64,000 nucleotides of DNA from Prunella strophiata (GCA_036583965.1 JAZBQD010000001.1:13975392-14039391), one strand, 5' to 3'; positions 39,101 to 51,981 are shown, counted from the stretch's first letter. Translations and numbers: made by a program. The notes: a model not told the origin generated them from the sequence alone.

Positions 39101-42100
39101 TACTATAAATACAGCAACAAACACTTAAAATTATTTAATCTTATATTTTTAAGTACTTGTCTGCTGTGAGATGGGTGCAATGCCACAGAAGTGCTTCAGA
39201 AAAGCCAGTGTGCTTGAGTTGACCCTATTCCTCCATTTGGTTGGTCCAGAAAATATGGTTCAGTACAAAAGGGAGTACATTTGCAGTGACTGTGCCAGAT
39301 ACAGCTTTCTCAGATATCAGTGAACCAAAAAATTGGGAACAGGGGGAAGTTAGTAGAGAAACTGTTATCACTCCAACCTCCTTTGTTTTCTTTAATATAC
39401 CCTCTTGATCTGTTCTGTGTTCAGAGCTACCTTCCAGTTTGTCAGCCACCATGAATCCAGCTCCTGGCTGTTGGGTGTTTAAAAAAGTCAGTTAACCAAT
39501 AAAATCCTGAGCCAAGCTCCCAACGAGCATCTGGCTGTGCTGGTTTGGATGTGTCTGTGAGTAATGCCAAGCTACAGGAAAGCCAAGCCAGTATTCAGAC
39601 ATCAGTTTTTGGAAATGGGATTTGTTGTGTTATTTATCTTCTGTATTAATGGAGAGGGCCTGGCTTTTGTTTTTTAACCTTGTTGTTTCAATGCCAGAAC
39701 TGCAGAAATATAACCCAAGTTAAAACAATAGCTCTTAAAAGATGTGATATTTTCTTTCATCCCCTGTTTAGTAAGCAGCCTTGGCAGTGTCATTTCATAT
39801 AAAGAACTGCAAAGTCACAAGGTCCAGAAATACAATAATTCCAGGAATGACAAAAAAAATGACCTGCTTTGTCTTTTTATTGACTATAACTGTGGTGAAA
39901 AAGGCCATTCTGCATCCTCAGCCATAACTAGTTAATTACTTTCTGTTGTTTTTTGTAGATGTTTCTAACCAACATTAAGTAAAATGTACATTGTGGAACA
40001 AACCATCCATACAGTATATGCCATAATTACTGTTTAGCAATTTCACACTAGCAAAAATTTATTAAAACTTCACGACTCATTAATAGTAAGTGATCATAAT
40101 CACTTAATAGAAAAGGAAACTCAGCTAATGATAGAAGTGCTGATTAATGTTTTTGACCTTAAGACAGGAAGTCAAGTGAAATTAATGTCATTGGGTGTTG
40201 AAAGTTAAGTTATTGTCAAGTGTAGATAGCCTCTAATCAAAAGAGAAATCCCACAATTTCACAAATTTTGTGTTCTTCATGAGAAAACTATTGCTTTTCT
40301 ATACCCCATGGCATTTTTTAAAATCTCACTGCCACATTTCAAGTAACAAGATCGACCCATTTATTACAAAAGTCAGTTAAAAAAGGAAGTTAAACACACA
40401 TACAGACACACAGACACACAAAAAATATATATACAGCCACTTCAGGAGGAGATCTTACAGAAATACTTAACATGCTGGCCATACTTAACCAAGAAACATT
40501 ATATATAGCTATTTATCTTTCTTTTGGTCAACAGCATCCCTTTTATGAGCTCAGGTTAAACATTTTTGAAGAGAATAACAGCCCAGCTGACCAGTCAGTT
40601 CGCCTCACCACACATCAGATGCTTGGGCACCACTGGAGCTGACAGGATGACTGTCCTTGCAGCCAGCTGTGTGCCTGGAAAACACCAGCCTCAGCTTTGC
40701 ATCTGGCTGCTTCTGATGCCCACTGGGGCTGTTGCAAGTGGTGGCATTTGGGATGCAGCAGGCACTGGGCTGCACCAGGAGGTCTTGTGGCCAGCCTCAG
40801 GCCAGATTAATGTGGCAGTCTGTGCAAGGGTCCCAATCCCTGAGGTAACTCAGGTACTGGGTTGTAAATGGAAATGACTTCTACTTCAGCTGTAAATATT
40901 TTTTATGTGTGCTCTTTTTTCATTTTTTTGAAATGAGACATTACTTGAAAGCAGGATTCCCCAGGATGTACTTGTTCTTAATGATGCCACAGCCCTGCAT
41001 GTGACATTTCAAGATGAAGAGTGTGGAGCCTCTCACATGTTGGCCTGTTCTGTCCCACTGAAAAGGCTGAATGGAGATGCCTCAGCCTTTCACCTGAGAA
41101 GGCAAACTTCTTTCCAGATGCTAACTCAGGTTGTGAGCACTCTAAAACTCAGTTTGAATGACCTTCTCTAGATTATTCAACAGCTCCCATGATGGGCAGA
41201 GAGGAGAGACAGTTTCTTCCAAGTATGAGCAGAGACCTGGCTATGTGTTAGTGAGCCTTATGTTCATTTGACATCAGTCAAAGTCACAGAGGGAAGGACA
41301 ATCCCTTTCTAATAATGTCACTCAATATTTAGCCTACCTACATTTGTATTAATAATAAAGCCCTCAGGCAGTGAGTTATGTGCAGCCATTGATCTGCTCA
41401 AAACAGCACTGAAATATTGACAAATACTGTTTTGGAGACAAATAAAAGCTAAACTGTATTTATATCCACCAGATTCTGACCTCTGACAAACAAGCAAATG
41501 GAACTGCACAGCCAGGTTAATGCTACCTTTGAGCGTCTCCAAACCAGAATGAAGCCAGCAGCAGATTGGTAAATGCAGATTTATTTTTACATTTTTGTTT
41601 TTATATTTTATATCTGTGTGTGTACTTTGTGGGAGACTTTCCAACCGCTTCTCTTGAAGATTTTTAAGATTTTTGTGTTAACAACTCTTTTGAAAGCAAG
41701 GGGGATGTGGCACACTTGCAAACCTGGAGATAAATACCATCTGTTTAGTTAACTTCACTGAGAATATTGGTAGAATGTTGTTCTTTTTTTAAAACATATA
41801 TACAAGAGCAATTCAGAGATTTGAATTGCAGGTCCTTCCAAAGCAATTGACTACAAGATTTTATTTTATAATGCTACAAAACATAAATGTGTTTTTTATT
41901 AAAGACTCTGTAAACTACGCTTTCTACCTCAGAGCAAAAGATTTTCTAGCATCATCTTTGGGGGAAAAAAAGCCAACAGCAACTAATCCAAAAAGCCTTC
42001 TGCACAATTACTATAGAACAACATTTCCCAGTCCCTATTTTGGCTTTTTCCTTGCTGTTGCTCTGCAGTTTTCTGTAATTAATACAGATAAAAAATTTTG

Positions 42101-43860
42101 GAGATGCAGAATTAGGGGGTGTAATTTGTATTCAGAGCCAAAAAAGACATGCATCCCACCAAAACAACTGAGTTTATTGTTACCAAAAAAATGTTTCAGG
42201 AAATCATACTTCTGTCTCTGAACACAAACCAGAACTCAGCATGAAGCAGACAATAACACAGACAGGGGGTTTTGCCAACATGCAGGAGCAGTGCAAGTGT
42301 CAGGGCAGGCTGATTGCTTGGGCAGAATGTTTTGGAGAGCTCTAGGAGCATGCCTGGAAATGGTTAGATCACCTTTCAAAATCCTTTTCCTGTGCAGCTT
42401 GGAACTCTGCTGATTTAATGGCACCCTGGAAATGCATCTCCACAAAAACTCCAAGTGGGAGGGTGTCAGATTTGCCCCCTCTAACCTGTCCATCTTTGTC
42501 CATGCCTGCTTTGAAGATGCCAAACCATTCATCTGCTTACCAGGGTGTAATTTAAAATGTCTCTGCACAACCCAACCCATTTAACTGAAATTATTCTATA
42601 AAAGCCATGTAAAGTAGATAACCCCACTTATCCAGCCATCACTAGACCTTACCAACACTTCTGAAGGAAGTCAGCCCAAGTGTGATGAGCACTGTTTTAC
42701 ACATGGCAGCCAGGACAGTGGAGAAGGAGCTCAGTTTCTTTGTGAGGATGCCTGTGCCCTCCGTCATGACAAGAGATGGATGCTGTTAGGGGTCATTCTT
42801 TATTAACAGCACAACCTCTAATGTGGAACAAGGGCAGTGTGATACAATGGCTCATGTGTGTTCACCTTCTCTTGGGACTAACCTGCCCAGCCTTTGTCCA
42901 GGAAAAGCAGCCCTAACTGCCATGATCTCTCAGCCCATGGGGAAATTGCCAAAGGACAGCCTATGTGTGAACAATTAAAAGCAAAAACCCTGCCAACCCT
43001 AGATCAACAAAACACAACCTAAAAGTCATACCCACAGATGTGGCACGCTGAAGAATCCATCTGGTCATGCACAGTTGGCTGCTTAGTGATGTCAAAAGCA
43101 GCTTGGTTTCATCTGTCCCAGGAGAGGACTGCTCAGCAAGTTGTCATGGAGCTGTACCTCTTGAATGGAGGCTTCACTGCTACTCCTTCATCTTCATCCT
43201 CCTCCTTCTCAGCACTGGAGCTGTGACAGCACAGAGAATGAGGGAAAGGTAGAAGGAAAGTCCAATGCTAACTCATACTGGCAAACATTTTGATTGCTTT
43301 TGTGCACCACGCTCTCCAAACACGTCTTTGAAATGGTTAAACATTTGGAAGATGGCACTGCAGGAGCTGAAGAACCTGGAGCACTTTATGCACAGGACTT
43401 TATAGCAGCAGAATGACTCCTAAATCCAAGCAACCTCAATAGCTGGCCCAGGAAGCCAAGCTGAGTGTTGGATACTGCCAAACAGAATGTGCTGCCTTCC
43501 CCTCCCACCTCCTGAAACACAGATCATCTGGGTAGCAAACAATGCCAGGACAGCTAAACATCTCCTACGTGCATCACTCCTGCAACTCTAGACCCTCCTG
43601 GAGCTGCCAAAGCATGATGATGATTTAATTGGAAAAGTGTTTTCAGCCCTTGTAGAGCAGACCTTTAACCTTGGATTTTGTACATCTCTACCACTCCCAT
43701 CTCTCCTTCTCACACCCTGCCCCCAAACATTGCTTCTCTCTCTGAGAAACAGCAATTTAAACTGTCTGGCCTTAAAATGGTGGGAGGCTCTGGCCCTTTG
43801 CTGTGCAGCAGCTTTTTCATGGGTGAGTGTGATTGCTCTTTGCTCATAATATATTCATTT

Positions 43861-43917
43861 GTTAAATCTCAGTTTGAGATTTAACGCCGAAATCTCAGTT
43901 TGAGTAAACGCCGAAAT
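43861..43917. repeat. Perfect hairpin plus duplicated CpG-containing unit
   Basis: Positions 43861-43871 (GTTAAATCTCA) and 43875-43885 (TGAGATTTAAC) form a perfect 11-bp inverted repeat around a 3-base loop. AAATCTCAGTTTGAG occurs at 43864-43878 and again at 43890-43904. AACGCCGAAAT follows each copy, so about 25 bp is tandemly duplicated. CpG is otherwise rare nearby. No known repeat family was recognised. Confidence 0.8.
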
Positions 43918-44395
43918 AATTTTCCCGGTTTTTTAGTCGCCAACATGAGGAAAGGCATCCTGAAAGCTTGTTTATCCACCTTCCCTTTCCTCTCCCAGCA
44001 CACTCTGCATTTCCCTAAAATATCCTCCCGCTAGGAGCTTTTGTCTTCAAAGCCTTTGCAGCTCTTCTGCTGCCATTGTGTGAAAATAGGAGCGAGCCCT
44101 TTCTCTGTGGCCTGGCAGGATGGAGGGGTGGGATGGGTGTGGAGGCGTCTGTGCGTGCCAGAGAGTGAACAAGCATGAATGGGGCCAGCTGGCCCCTCTC
44201 GTGCCCGTCCTTCCATCATTTCCATCTGATGCTGCCTGCTCATTGTCATCTTGCAGGCCACATTCACTAACACAAAGAGACTAGGGAGCAAGCAAATGAA
44301 CAGATATTTAAAGGGAAAAAGCTTTATTTCTTGTTTTCTTAGATCACGGTAGACTGCAAAACAACAGGGGAAAATGAGATCAACTCTGTTGTCCG

Positions 44396-44447
44396 TTTTT
44401 TTTTTTTTTTTGCCAGTTAAGCTTCCTTTTTTTTTTTTTTTTTTTTT
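44396..44447. repeat. Two poly(T) tracts (T16 and T21)
   Basis: T16 at 44396-44411 and T21 at 44427-44447 on the plus strand are separated by 15 bases (TGCCAGTTAAGCTTC). They lie just beyond the candidate distal poly(A) site of GFRA1. Confidence 0.9.
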
Positions 44448-44524
44448 AATAATAAAACAGAAGAAAAACAACCAGGAAATTGTTCTCACAAAAACATGCT
44501 TTTTAATAAAAAAAGAGAATAATG

Positions 44525-44530
44525 TTTATT
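44525..44530 (-). terminator. Candidate distal poly(A) signal of GFRA1
   Basis: On the minus strand this reads AATAAA in the context CTCAATAAACATT. About 20-40 bases downstream come a T-rich run and then TGTTTTTGTGAG, which resembles a U/GU-rich downstream element. The site lies about 7.5 kb from the stop codon, close to the recalled length of the mammalian GFRA1 3' UTR. Confidence 0.4.
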
Positions 44531-46570
44531 GAGAGGGATTTTTTTTCTGGATATGTACAATACTAATGCAGGAGGATTATGCTAAAACATAAAACGCCAA
44601 ACATCATGGATTGACTTCCAAAGTGGGGACAGTCCAAAGAGCAATGTCCTCAGAGCAAGTAAGTCAACAGGAACAAGTGAACAGTGGTTTTGGGTTTTTT
44701 TTTTTTTACAATAAACTACCAGCCATTATGACTGAAGACCTGACACGTAATAACCTGCAGTGGGATGTACAGAAATCCGTAAGACGACACAGAATTTACA
44801 CAAGAAGGTAACTGTTGTAAGAATTTCCTCCAGAAAATGGAAGCATGTTCTAGACAGTTTTGGAAAAAGACAAAGAGGAAAAAAAAGGTGGGAAAAAAAG
44901 TGCAGGAAAAAAACTAACACTGGATATCCTCAGATCACAGTGAATGCCAGTCCTCCTGGGTCCAAATGCTACCTGTTACCTTTATCTTCACCACTTCTGC
45001 TTAGCCTCAATTGCTTTATCATCATGATGTAAGAAAAATTACTTTAATGTGAGCCTTCTCCTCCTTTTTGCTGCAACTCTTGTCAACTTGTAGTTTGCAC
45101 AAAAAGTGCAAAATTCAACACACCCTCAGGTGAAAGACACATGCATCTTCCCAGCCAGAGCAGTACTAATCACAGCTAATCATTTCAATACTAGGTAATG
45201 CTGCACAAAACATCACACAAACCCTGTCAGAGCAAACTCAGTAGCAGTAATTCTGGGGGAGGAGAGAACATGGAGATCAATAACTGCCACCAGTTAAGTT
45301 CCCCACATGTTGGAGTGCTTTGAAGCAATTTCTCCCACTGACTGCACTCGGGATTTATTTTTTGTTCTTATCCAGAAACAATGTAGGCTCCTGGGAAGAG
45401 GTAAGAGGTTGATTTTATGCAGCACTTCCCAGAAAAGCAACAATATAAAAATCAAGACCGTATTTTTCTTTCAATTTTTACCTCTACTTAGTTTTTTTTT
45501 AAGAAACATATGACTCAGCTCAGTCTGGGTTGTGCACTCTTGACTGCCAGGCACAATCCCCTGTGAGGCTTTGTTCCACCTCTAATAACCCTTACAAACA
45601 TTCCTTCTGTCTTAACTTTCACTTAAAGGTTAAAGCCTTTGTCCTCACCCCAAAGCAGGCAGAGGATGTCATTGCTGATAACCCGGTCTGGGGATGTGAG
45701 AGGGAGACCCTGTGCTCCCAGCATTTAGGTTGCATACTCCCAAAAGAATTGCTTCACTTCTCAGAAGGGGCAACAGTTTCCATAGGCTAATCCACAAAGT
45801 CAAAGAAAAAAATCCATGATTTCTCTGTTTTATCCTCAGTGGGACACACATTTCTCTCTCAGCAGTGTGCTTTCTGCAGTATCTCCTGCTAAAATAAATG
45901 GTGGTTCCCTAAAAAGTAATTTCTGCATCTTCAGGCTTTCTCCAGTTTCTCCAGCTTCCTTCTGTCACATATATCCTATTCCATAAGCATTACCATGAGA
46001 GGACCATATAGTTTTAATCTCATTTTGAAAATTGCTCCAGAGTTTCAGTAGATTTGCTGGCTTCTGTGCTTGAAGGAGTTTACATCTCACTACATCCGTG
46101 GGGTTTAGCTTTTGTAGCATTTAAGCTTTGACCTAAGGACAAGTGCAGTGGCCAAAAATCAACTCCTTACTCAGCTGAAGAGCTGCAGCTAGCAAGCCTG
46201 CCATGACTTATTTTGTCAGCATGTAGCTCTGACAGGTTTGTTAGTGTGGGATAAGCTTCACCCCAGCTGGACAGGCCTGAGTGATGGAGCAGACACAAAG
46301 GCTTTGGAGGACAGAGGTTTGTAAAAAGTCAAATATTTTGGTATTTTGGGAGGAGGAATTTGAGGAAAATTGACCTTAAATCTATGACTTATCTTCTTCT
46401 GGATTCTAGGAAGTTCTCCTTTTGGCAGATTAAAAACCAGTGCAAAAGAATTATAATGTTGGAATCCCTACAAACAGGTGAAAAGGGGCTAAGATTTGGG
46501 TGTTTTTATCTAGGCAACAATTAGCCCTAATTCTGTGCATGGCAACAGCTGTTGACACTGAATAAGATAA

Positions 46571-46591
46571 ACAAACAAACAAACAAAAAAC
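46571..46591. repeat. (AAAC)n microsatellite
   Basis: AAACAAACAAACAAACAAAAAA, about four units, within the presumed GFRA1 3' UTR. Confidence 0.85.
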
Positions 46592-47652
46592 TGGTTTAAA
46601 CTCTGTTTAAATGTGCTCAGAGAACTCTTGTGAATAGTCCAGACAGTAGTAGTTTAGTACCAATTTAGAATATCACAGTCTTATCTTGGTAAGAAATGCT
46701 ACTGAGAAATTTGTTGACTCTGTGCTCCTTTAAAATTCAGGTAATTTCTAGGCCACATCTTGAATTTGTTGCTCATGCTTTTATGAATGATAAAAACCAG
46801 ATGGAACATCTTGTAGGAGTTGCAGGAATTGGCTTTGGCCCATTGAGGTGCCCACATTTAATATGCATCTATTAAGTATAAACATTGCCTGGAGGCAAAC
46901 ATCAGAAGAGAACATGAAGCAAGGATGTATAAAAGTCAAGATAATATTGAGTTAAAAATGGTAATTCATCATCCTCCCTGATTTTACCTTAAGAACAGAG
47001 CCATCAAAATTTCCCAAAGAGAATTCTTACTCTTGTAAGAATTTACTACTTTGTGAGACTTTATCTATTTCACTGAAATTCCAACTGGAAAATACATTAG
47101 AAGTATTTAAATATTTCTAATAGCTTGCAAAGAGTTTGAAAGTTTTCAATCCTATTCAGTACCAAACTAAATTTTAAATTCCATCTGGGGAATAACAACA
47201 TAATGTTTTAGATTATTCAAGTCAAACCAGTGCTAAAGAGATAAAATGGGAACTTTCAATTTTCTTCCCTGTTAAAGGTGTTCTTAGTTCAGTGGAGACA
47301 TATTCCTGATCACATCTTTTTCTTCTCAAAAGTGAAGGCTGTAATTAAAAAAGAAAATCAGAAAACCAGCATTGAAGCAAATTTATAAAGTTGAATACTG
47401 TGGAGTTGGACAAAATGACCTTCCAAAGTTAAAGAGAAGCTGAAACAGCCAATAATTGAAATGTCACAGGAGGAACTGGCTGCTGAGAAAAAGCAAATAT
47501 TTAAAGATGAGAAATATTTAACAAGTCACTGGATTAATTTCTCTGCCAAGTTCATCAGAACCAAATACATTTCTATTTGATGTCAGGGACATCAGGTACA
47601 ATCTGACTAACCTTATGGGCATAAAACAACCCCAGAGGCCTCTTTAGCCCAG

Positions 47653-47701
47653 AACAGTTTTAATGCAGAACATGCAGAATGCAGAACAGTTTAATGCAGA
47701 A
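47653..47701. repeat. Short imperfect tandem duplication (AGAACAG-TTTAATGCAGAA)
   Basis: The word AGAACAGTTTTAATGCAGAA is followed by CATGCAGAATGC and then by AGAACAGTTTAATGCAGAA. The two copies differ by a single T. It looks like a small local duplication with no recognised element behind it. Confidence 0.75.
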
Positions 47702-48210
47702 AGAAATAATGTCATAAATTGAACATATATTTTTCAGTGAGGTAGATGCACCTTGGTATTGAAGACAAAGAATTCCATTTTATGAAAGAAAGTTATAATT
47801 GTATGAATAACTGCTTGTGCTTCCATCTTTTACTGCTTGCTCTGAAGGAGCTGCTGTTACAGCAGAATCCAGCTCTTTTATTAGAAGCTAAATATGAGAT
47901 ACTCCTGTCACTTGACATACATAAGATTTATGTCCCTTCAGGGAGCTGTTCTGAGTTTTGCTCTTCTACTTCACTGGTTTCTCACCATCTTTACTCCATG
48001 GAAATATCATAGTAATTTGCCAACAATTGCAAATTTTAATTAAATTGAGATTTCAAGGTGATTTCTGCTTTGTTTTCTTGATCTCCAGCCTCATGGCACA
48101 GGCTTTGCAGAAGTAGATACGTTCATGTTTTCAGTCTACTGATTTAACTGCAACAAATTGTGACCACTCATGTTCAGAGGGCTGGGTCTCTAGAGGGATG
48201 TAATTTCACT

Positions 48211-48366
48211 GGGGGGGGGGGGAAAGAAAAGAAAAAAGAAGAAAAGAAAAGAAAAGAAAAGAAAAGAAAAGAAAAGAAAAGAAAAGAAAAGAAAAGAAAA
48301 GAAAAGAAAAGAAAAGAAAAGAAAAGAAAAGAAAAGAAAAGAAAAGAAAAGAAAAGAAAAGAAAAG

Positions 48367-48397
<31 letters not shown>

Positions 48398-48431
48398 GAA
48401 AAAAGAAGAAGAAAGCAAAAAAAAAAATCAA
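48211..48431. repeat. G12 followed by (GAAAA)n microsatellite
   Basis: Twelve G (48211-48222) run directly into an A/G-only tract. From 48241 to 48390 it is a perfect GAAAA repeat of 30 units, flanked by imperfect units (AAAAAAG, AAG) on both sides. The whole stretch is purine-only on the plus strand apart from its right end. If the 3' UTR model holds, the transcript carries (CUUUU)n followed by C12. Any open frame through it is low-complexity and not a gene. Confidence 0.97.
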
Positions 48432-51111
48432 AAAGAAAAAGTCTGGGAACAGATCTCCAGACAAGAGTCTGTCTAGGCATGCTTTGATTAAGAATTCCAG
48501 TTCCTCCTAATTCTTCCTACTGACACAGTGGGAATGAAGCTGCTGAATAGGAAGTGGCCAGTGCCCCGATGGACACAGATGGACAGATGGACAGCTCCTG
48601 CTCAGGGCTCAGCACCTCAGCCCCATCCTCCTGCAGGAGCCAGATCCTGGGGAGCCCAGTCAGTGCAGCAAGGAGCTGCACCCCCACCACTGACCAAGTC
48701 CCTGCATGGTCACTGCTTGCTGGAGGTGCCACCACCCACACTGGGACAAGGGAAACCCTCAGCTGCTGCTATTCTTGCAAATACCTGGAAGGTTCACCTC
48801 CAGTGCCTCTTTGACTGGAAGCAGCTTTTGGAATTAAGAGTTATGCTGACTACTGCAAAACCTCAGCCATGTATTTCAGTTCAGCCTCAATTTTACCTTT
48901 GTGTGCACTACTTTTGAAAAGAAGCATAAACATGCTATTAATAATACTAATGAGAGTGTCTGTTCCAGTACAAGATGATTTGGATGTGTTTATGGTAGCC
49001 CATGATTTAATTTACACACAACTGAACTGGTGAGATTTACAACTGGAACAGTAGAGCATCTCTATGTACATCTTTATTTGGACAGTCCCTATATTATTGT
49101 TATATGGATAAAATTAATCTCTTAAAGGACTACATAGAGCCCAGGCTAAGCTTGTTCATTAAGCACTCAACACAAGTTGTGTAAGTGACTGAAAGGGGGA
49201 AAAAAATGGAACAATTTGTGTAATTCAGTACTGTAGCATGTGACTGCATTGACAAGGTCACCGTGGTGAACTGACATCATCCACACCACATGCAACGCTG
49301 AAAAACCCTCCAATATTTGCATGGTGATGCCTGTAAAGTGTCAGACTCCTAAGGGTATTTTTTTCCTTTAATAAGCAGTTTAATTTTTTAAATTAGGAAC
49401 TTCGGTATATTTTTAATTTACAGGACAAAAAGCTTAAGTGCCCTGTTGATGTTTTTTGGCTACCTGTAAAAACCACCATTTTTCCTCTACTACATATGAA
49501 TTTTATTTCCAAAGGTAACTCTCACTGACTCAGATAACCAGCAGTTTCTTTTGTAATTAGAAGCTTATTAGGTTGTTATTTACAGTGTAAGTGATCAATA
49601 GTTTTTATTCTGGATCACACAGTGTCAAAGCTCTAATAATTGGTATTAAATGTAAGAGAAATACTGCAACCAAAGCAAACATTAAAAAATCTTCAAAAAG
49701 TATATACTATACTGGGAGATTATTAAAATTCCCGATACTGGCTAAAATGTTTAATGTGCTGAATACAAATGATGTTTTAAAGAAAGATTTGTGGATCAAA
49801 GATGGATTTAATAATCATAATGTTTAGGAATTTGTTTTGAAAATATTTTTAATTGGATAATGTCATACTTCTGAATTACAATGCTGTATTCATTAGCATT
49901 TCAATAGGTTATACTATCAACTCCTTTTGACATAAAAGAATTTAATTCAGTTTAAAAATCATGAATCTCATGATCTTTTTTCTGCTGCCACTAGTTTTTA
50001 GTAATTTGATTATCTTCTACAAGAAGAGCAACAGGAACCACATGGGCTTTGCTGGTAATGATGGTCTATATATCTCTTCTCTGAAAGCAGCTCTGCTGCC
50101 TTTGAAAGTAATTTGCAGTTTCTTATCAACACAGAATTAAAAAGTAATATTGTCTAATTTGTTATGTTCAGTGGCACAGAGTATTGTAGAATTCTATCAC
50201 ATGCAAATCGCTTTGAAACCTGTATTATGTGACCATAATCAAAAATACATAAATGAATTTCAAAATTTATGAAAGTGTTTATTATTAGCCAAGAAAAATC
50301 TCGAAAGATGAACTTGTCAATAGGTTTAATAGTCTCTTAGCAAGATGTGTATTTTGCACACTCAAACCTCAGTGCAGTTTATAAAATAGTAATTTGTACT
50401 TTATAGTTGTATTGCAAATAACTGGTCTGGACATTTCAGAGCAGGACAGGGCATAATTGTGTCTCAGAGTGAATCTGTACATTCAACATGATGAACTCCT
50501 TGCTTGCAGAAGTTATCTTCTACTTCCAAGAGGAACCAAAACTGATTACTGTTGATCACTTAGACATAACTGCTTGTAACAGTCAACAAGCCATCACAGT
50601 AAGGTATAAAGACAGCCCTTAGGAGAAATGCTGCCTATCTGATGACATTTAAAGCTTTAAAGAATTCCTTCTAGATACTGCAGGAAGTCATCACGAGCCA
50701 GCGCAGGCTGCCAGTGCCACTGAGTGGAACCAAGCGATTAAATCATGTGCACTGGTAACATTGCCATCCAAACCATTACATTAATTTATGGAGCTGGTCT
50801 TGCAAACAGTTCATCATGTCAGCAATGCCAAGGTCTGTGGTAGGAACTAGCAGGGTGAGAAAAGCCTGCCACATGGGTACATGTGCATGATGCTGCCCTG
50901 CAATTAGATCAACCATCCTTTTGTGTTGATTCTAGCAGTTCTAAGAAATAAAACACGGTTTAAATTGTATCCTACTACCTGCTGTCCCTCTACAATGTTT
51001 TGATAAGAGAAGTAAGGCATGAAGTTCCTGTAGCTGTTTGATCCGACATTATCAGGTATGTATAAACAGATGATGATGTTTTAGCAGAGCAAATAAATTG
51101 TATGTCATTTT

Positions 51112-51117
51112 TTTATT
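51112..51117 (-). terminator. Candidate proximal poly(A) signal of GFRA1
   Basis: On the minus strand this reads AATAAA in the context TTTAATAAAAAAATG, about 0.9 kb after the stop codon. Downstream sequence is T-rich but without an obvious GT-rich element, so use of the site is uncertain. Confidence 0.25.
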
Positions 51118-51838
51118 AAACAAAGAGTATAACTGGACTATATTATCACAATGGAAGCATAGAAGACCATAGACTGTACAGCTGAAACCCTGTAGCAATA
51201 TTTGTTCCTCATATTTAAAGAAATGTATCTTTATCAAGCTTTCACAATGGCTGCATCTTGCTAATGTAAAGAATCTTCACTCTTGTTAAGGCTAGATGAT
51301 TATAATTAAAAGATAAATGTACTGTTAGAAGGTTCTACGCCACACTCTATGAGAATTTAACTGAAGGACATACATTATACCTGTATGTGAATTATAATGG
51401 CTTCTCAGCAGGGAACGCAGAATCACTTACAGTACGTAAACATTTAAAGAGGAAAATGCTAACACACTGGAAGAGTTTAACATCAGTAGCGATTTATCAA
51501 ATGAAGAAGTTTCTTAAAGTCCACTCTCTGGGAGAACATTCACCATTAGACAAAAGCCTGGCATCCTCGATAGTCTGAAGTTCAATCAATTTGAAAACCA
51601 AAACCATTCAATGAGATAAACAAGATTTTAAGAAAACCATCATCTTCTTTCTCAGGTAAAAGCCAGAATTAAAATAATAATTATTAAAATAATCCAACCA
51701 GGTCGCTTTACAGGCAAATTTACACACTGTCTCTTTAAAACACAGCATGCCCAAAAGCCTTTTGGGTTTGGAATGTAGCACTGCACCAAGTATTTCACAA
51801 AGCCTCTAAATATCACAAGAAGCTTTTTTTAGAGAGAG

Positions 51839-51854
51839 AAAAAAAAAAAAAAAA
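51839..51854. repeat. Poly(A) tract, 16 bases
   Basis: Sixteen consecutive A on the plus strand, preceded by a short AGAGAGAG stretch. It reads as poly(U) in the presumed GFRA1 3' UTR. Confidence 0.9.
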
Positions 51855-51945
51855 TTCCAGCTGACTGAGACTGTTCTAGCAGGAGTACCTCAGCTTAGCT
51901 CCCAGACCTGGAATTCCAGATAAACAACAGAGGACAGCAAACAGA

Positions 51946-51981
51946 TTTTTTTTTTTTTTTTAGATTTTTTTTTTTTTTTTT
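51946..51981 (-). repeat. Twin A-tracts just after the GFRA1 stop
   Basis: The plus strand shows T16, then AGA, then T17. In the transcript this is A17-TCT-A16, only 22 bases after the stop codon. It is a simple repeat that could prime oligo-dT internally. Confidence 0.9.

Larger units (their letters stand above)
35091..43860. other. Intergenic DNA downstream of GFRA1
   Basis: No protein-coding exon recognised on either strand. It contains the T/G tract and exon-like segment near 36 kb, a CA-rich run near 40390-40425, and an AT-rich block with a small hairpin near 40087-40106. Confidence 0.55.

Noticed and set aside
47400..47450. GAGTTGGACAAAATGACCTTCC, similar to the 3' end of CR1
   Set aside because: The match is only about 25 bases and the rest of the CR1 tail is not seen, so it was not called.
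48160..48510. Long Lys/Glu/Arg or Phe/Leu/Ser open frames around 48.3 kb
   Set aside because: They are translations of the (GAAAA)n microsatellite.
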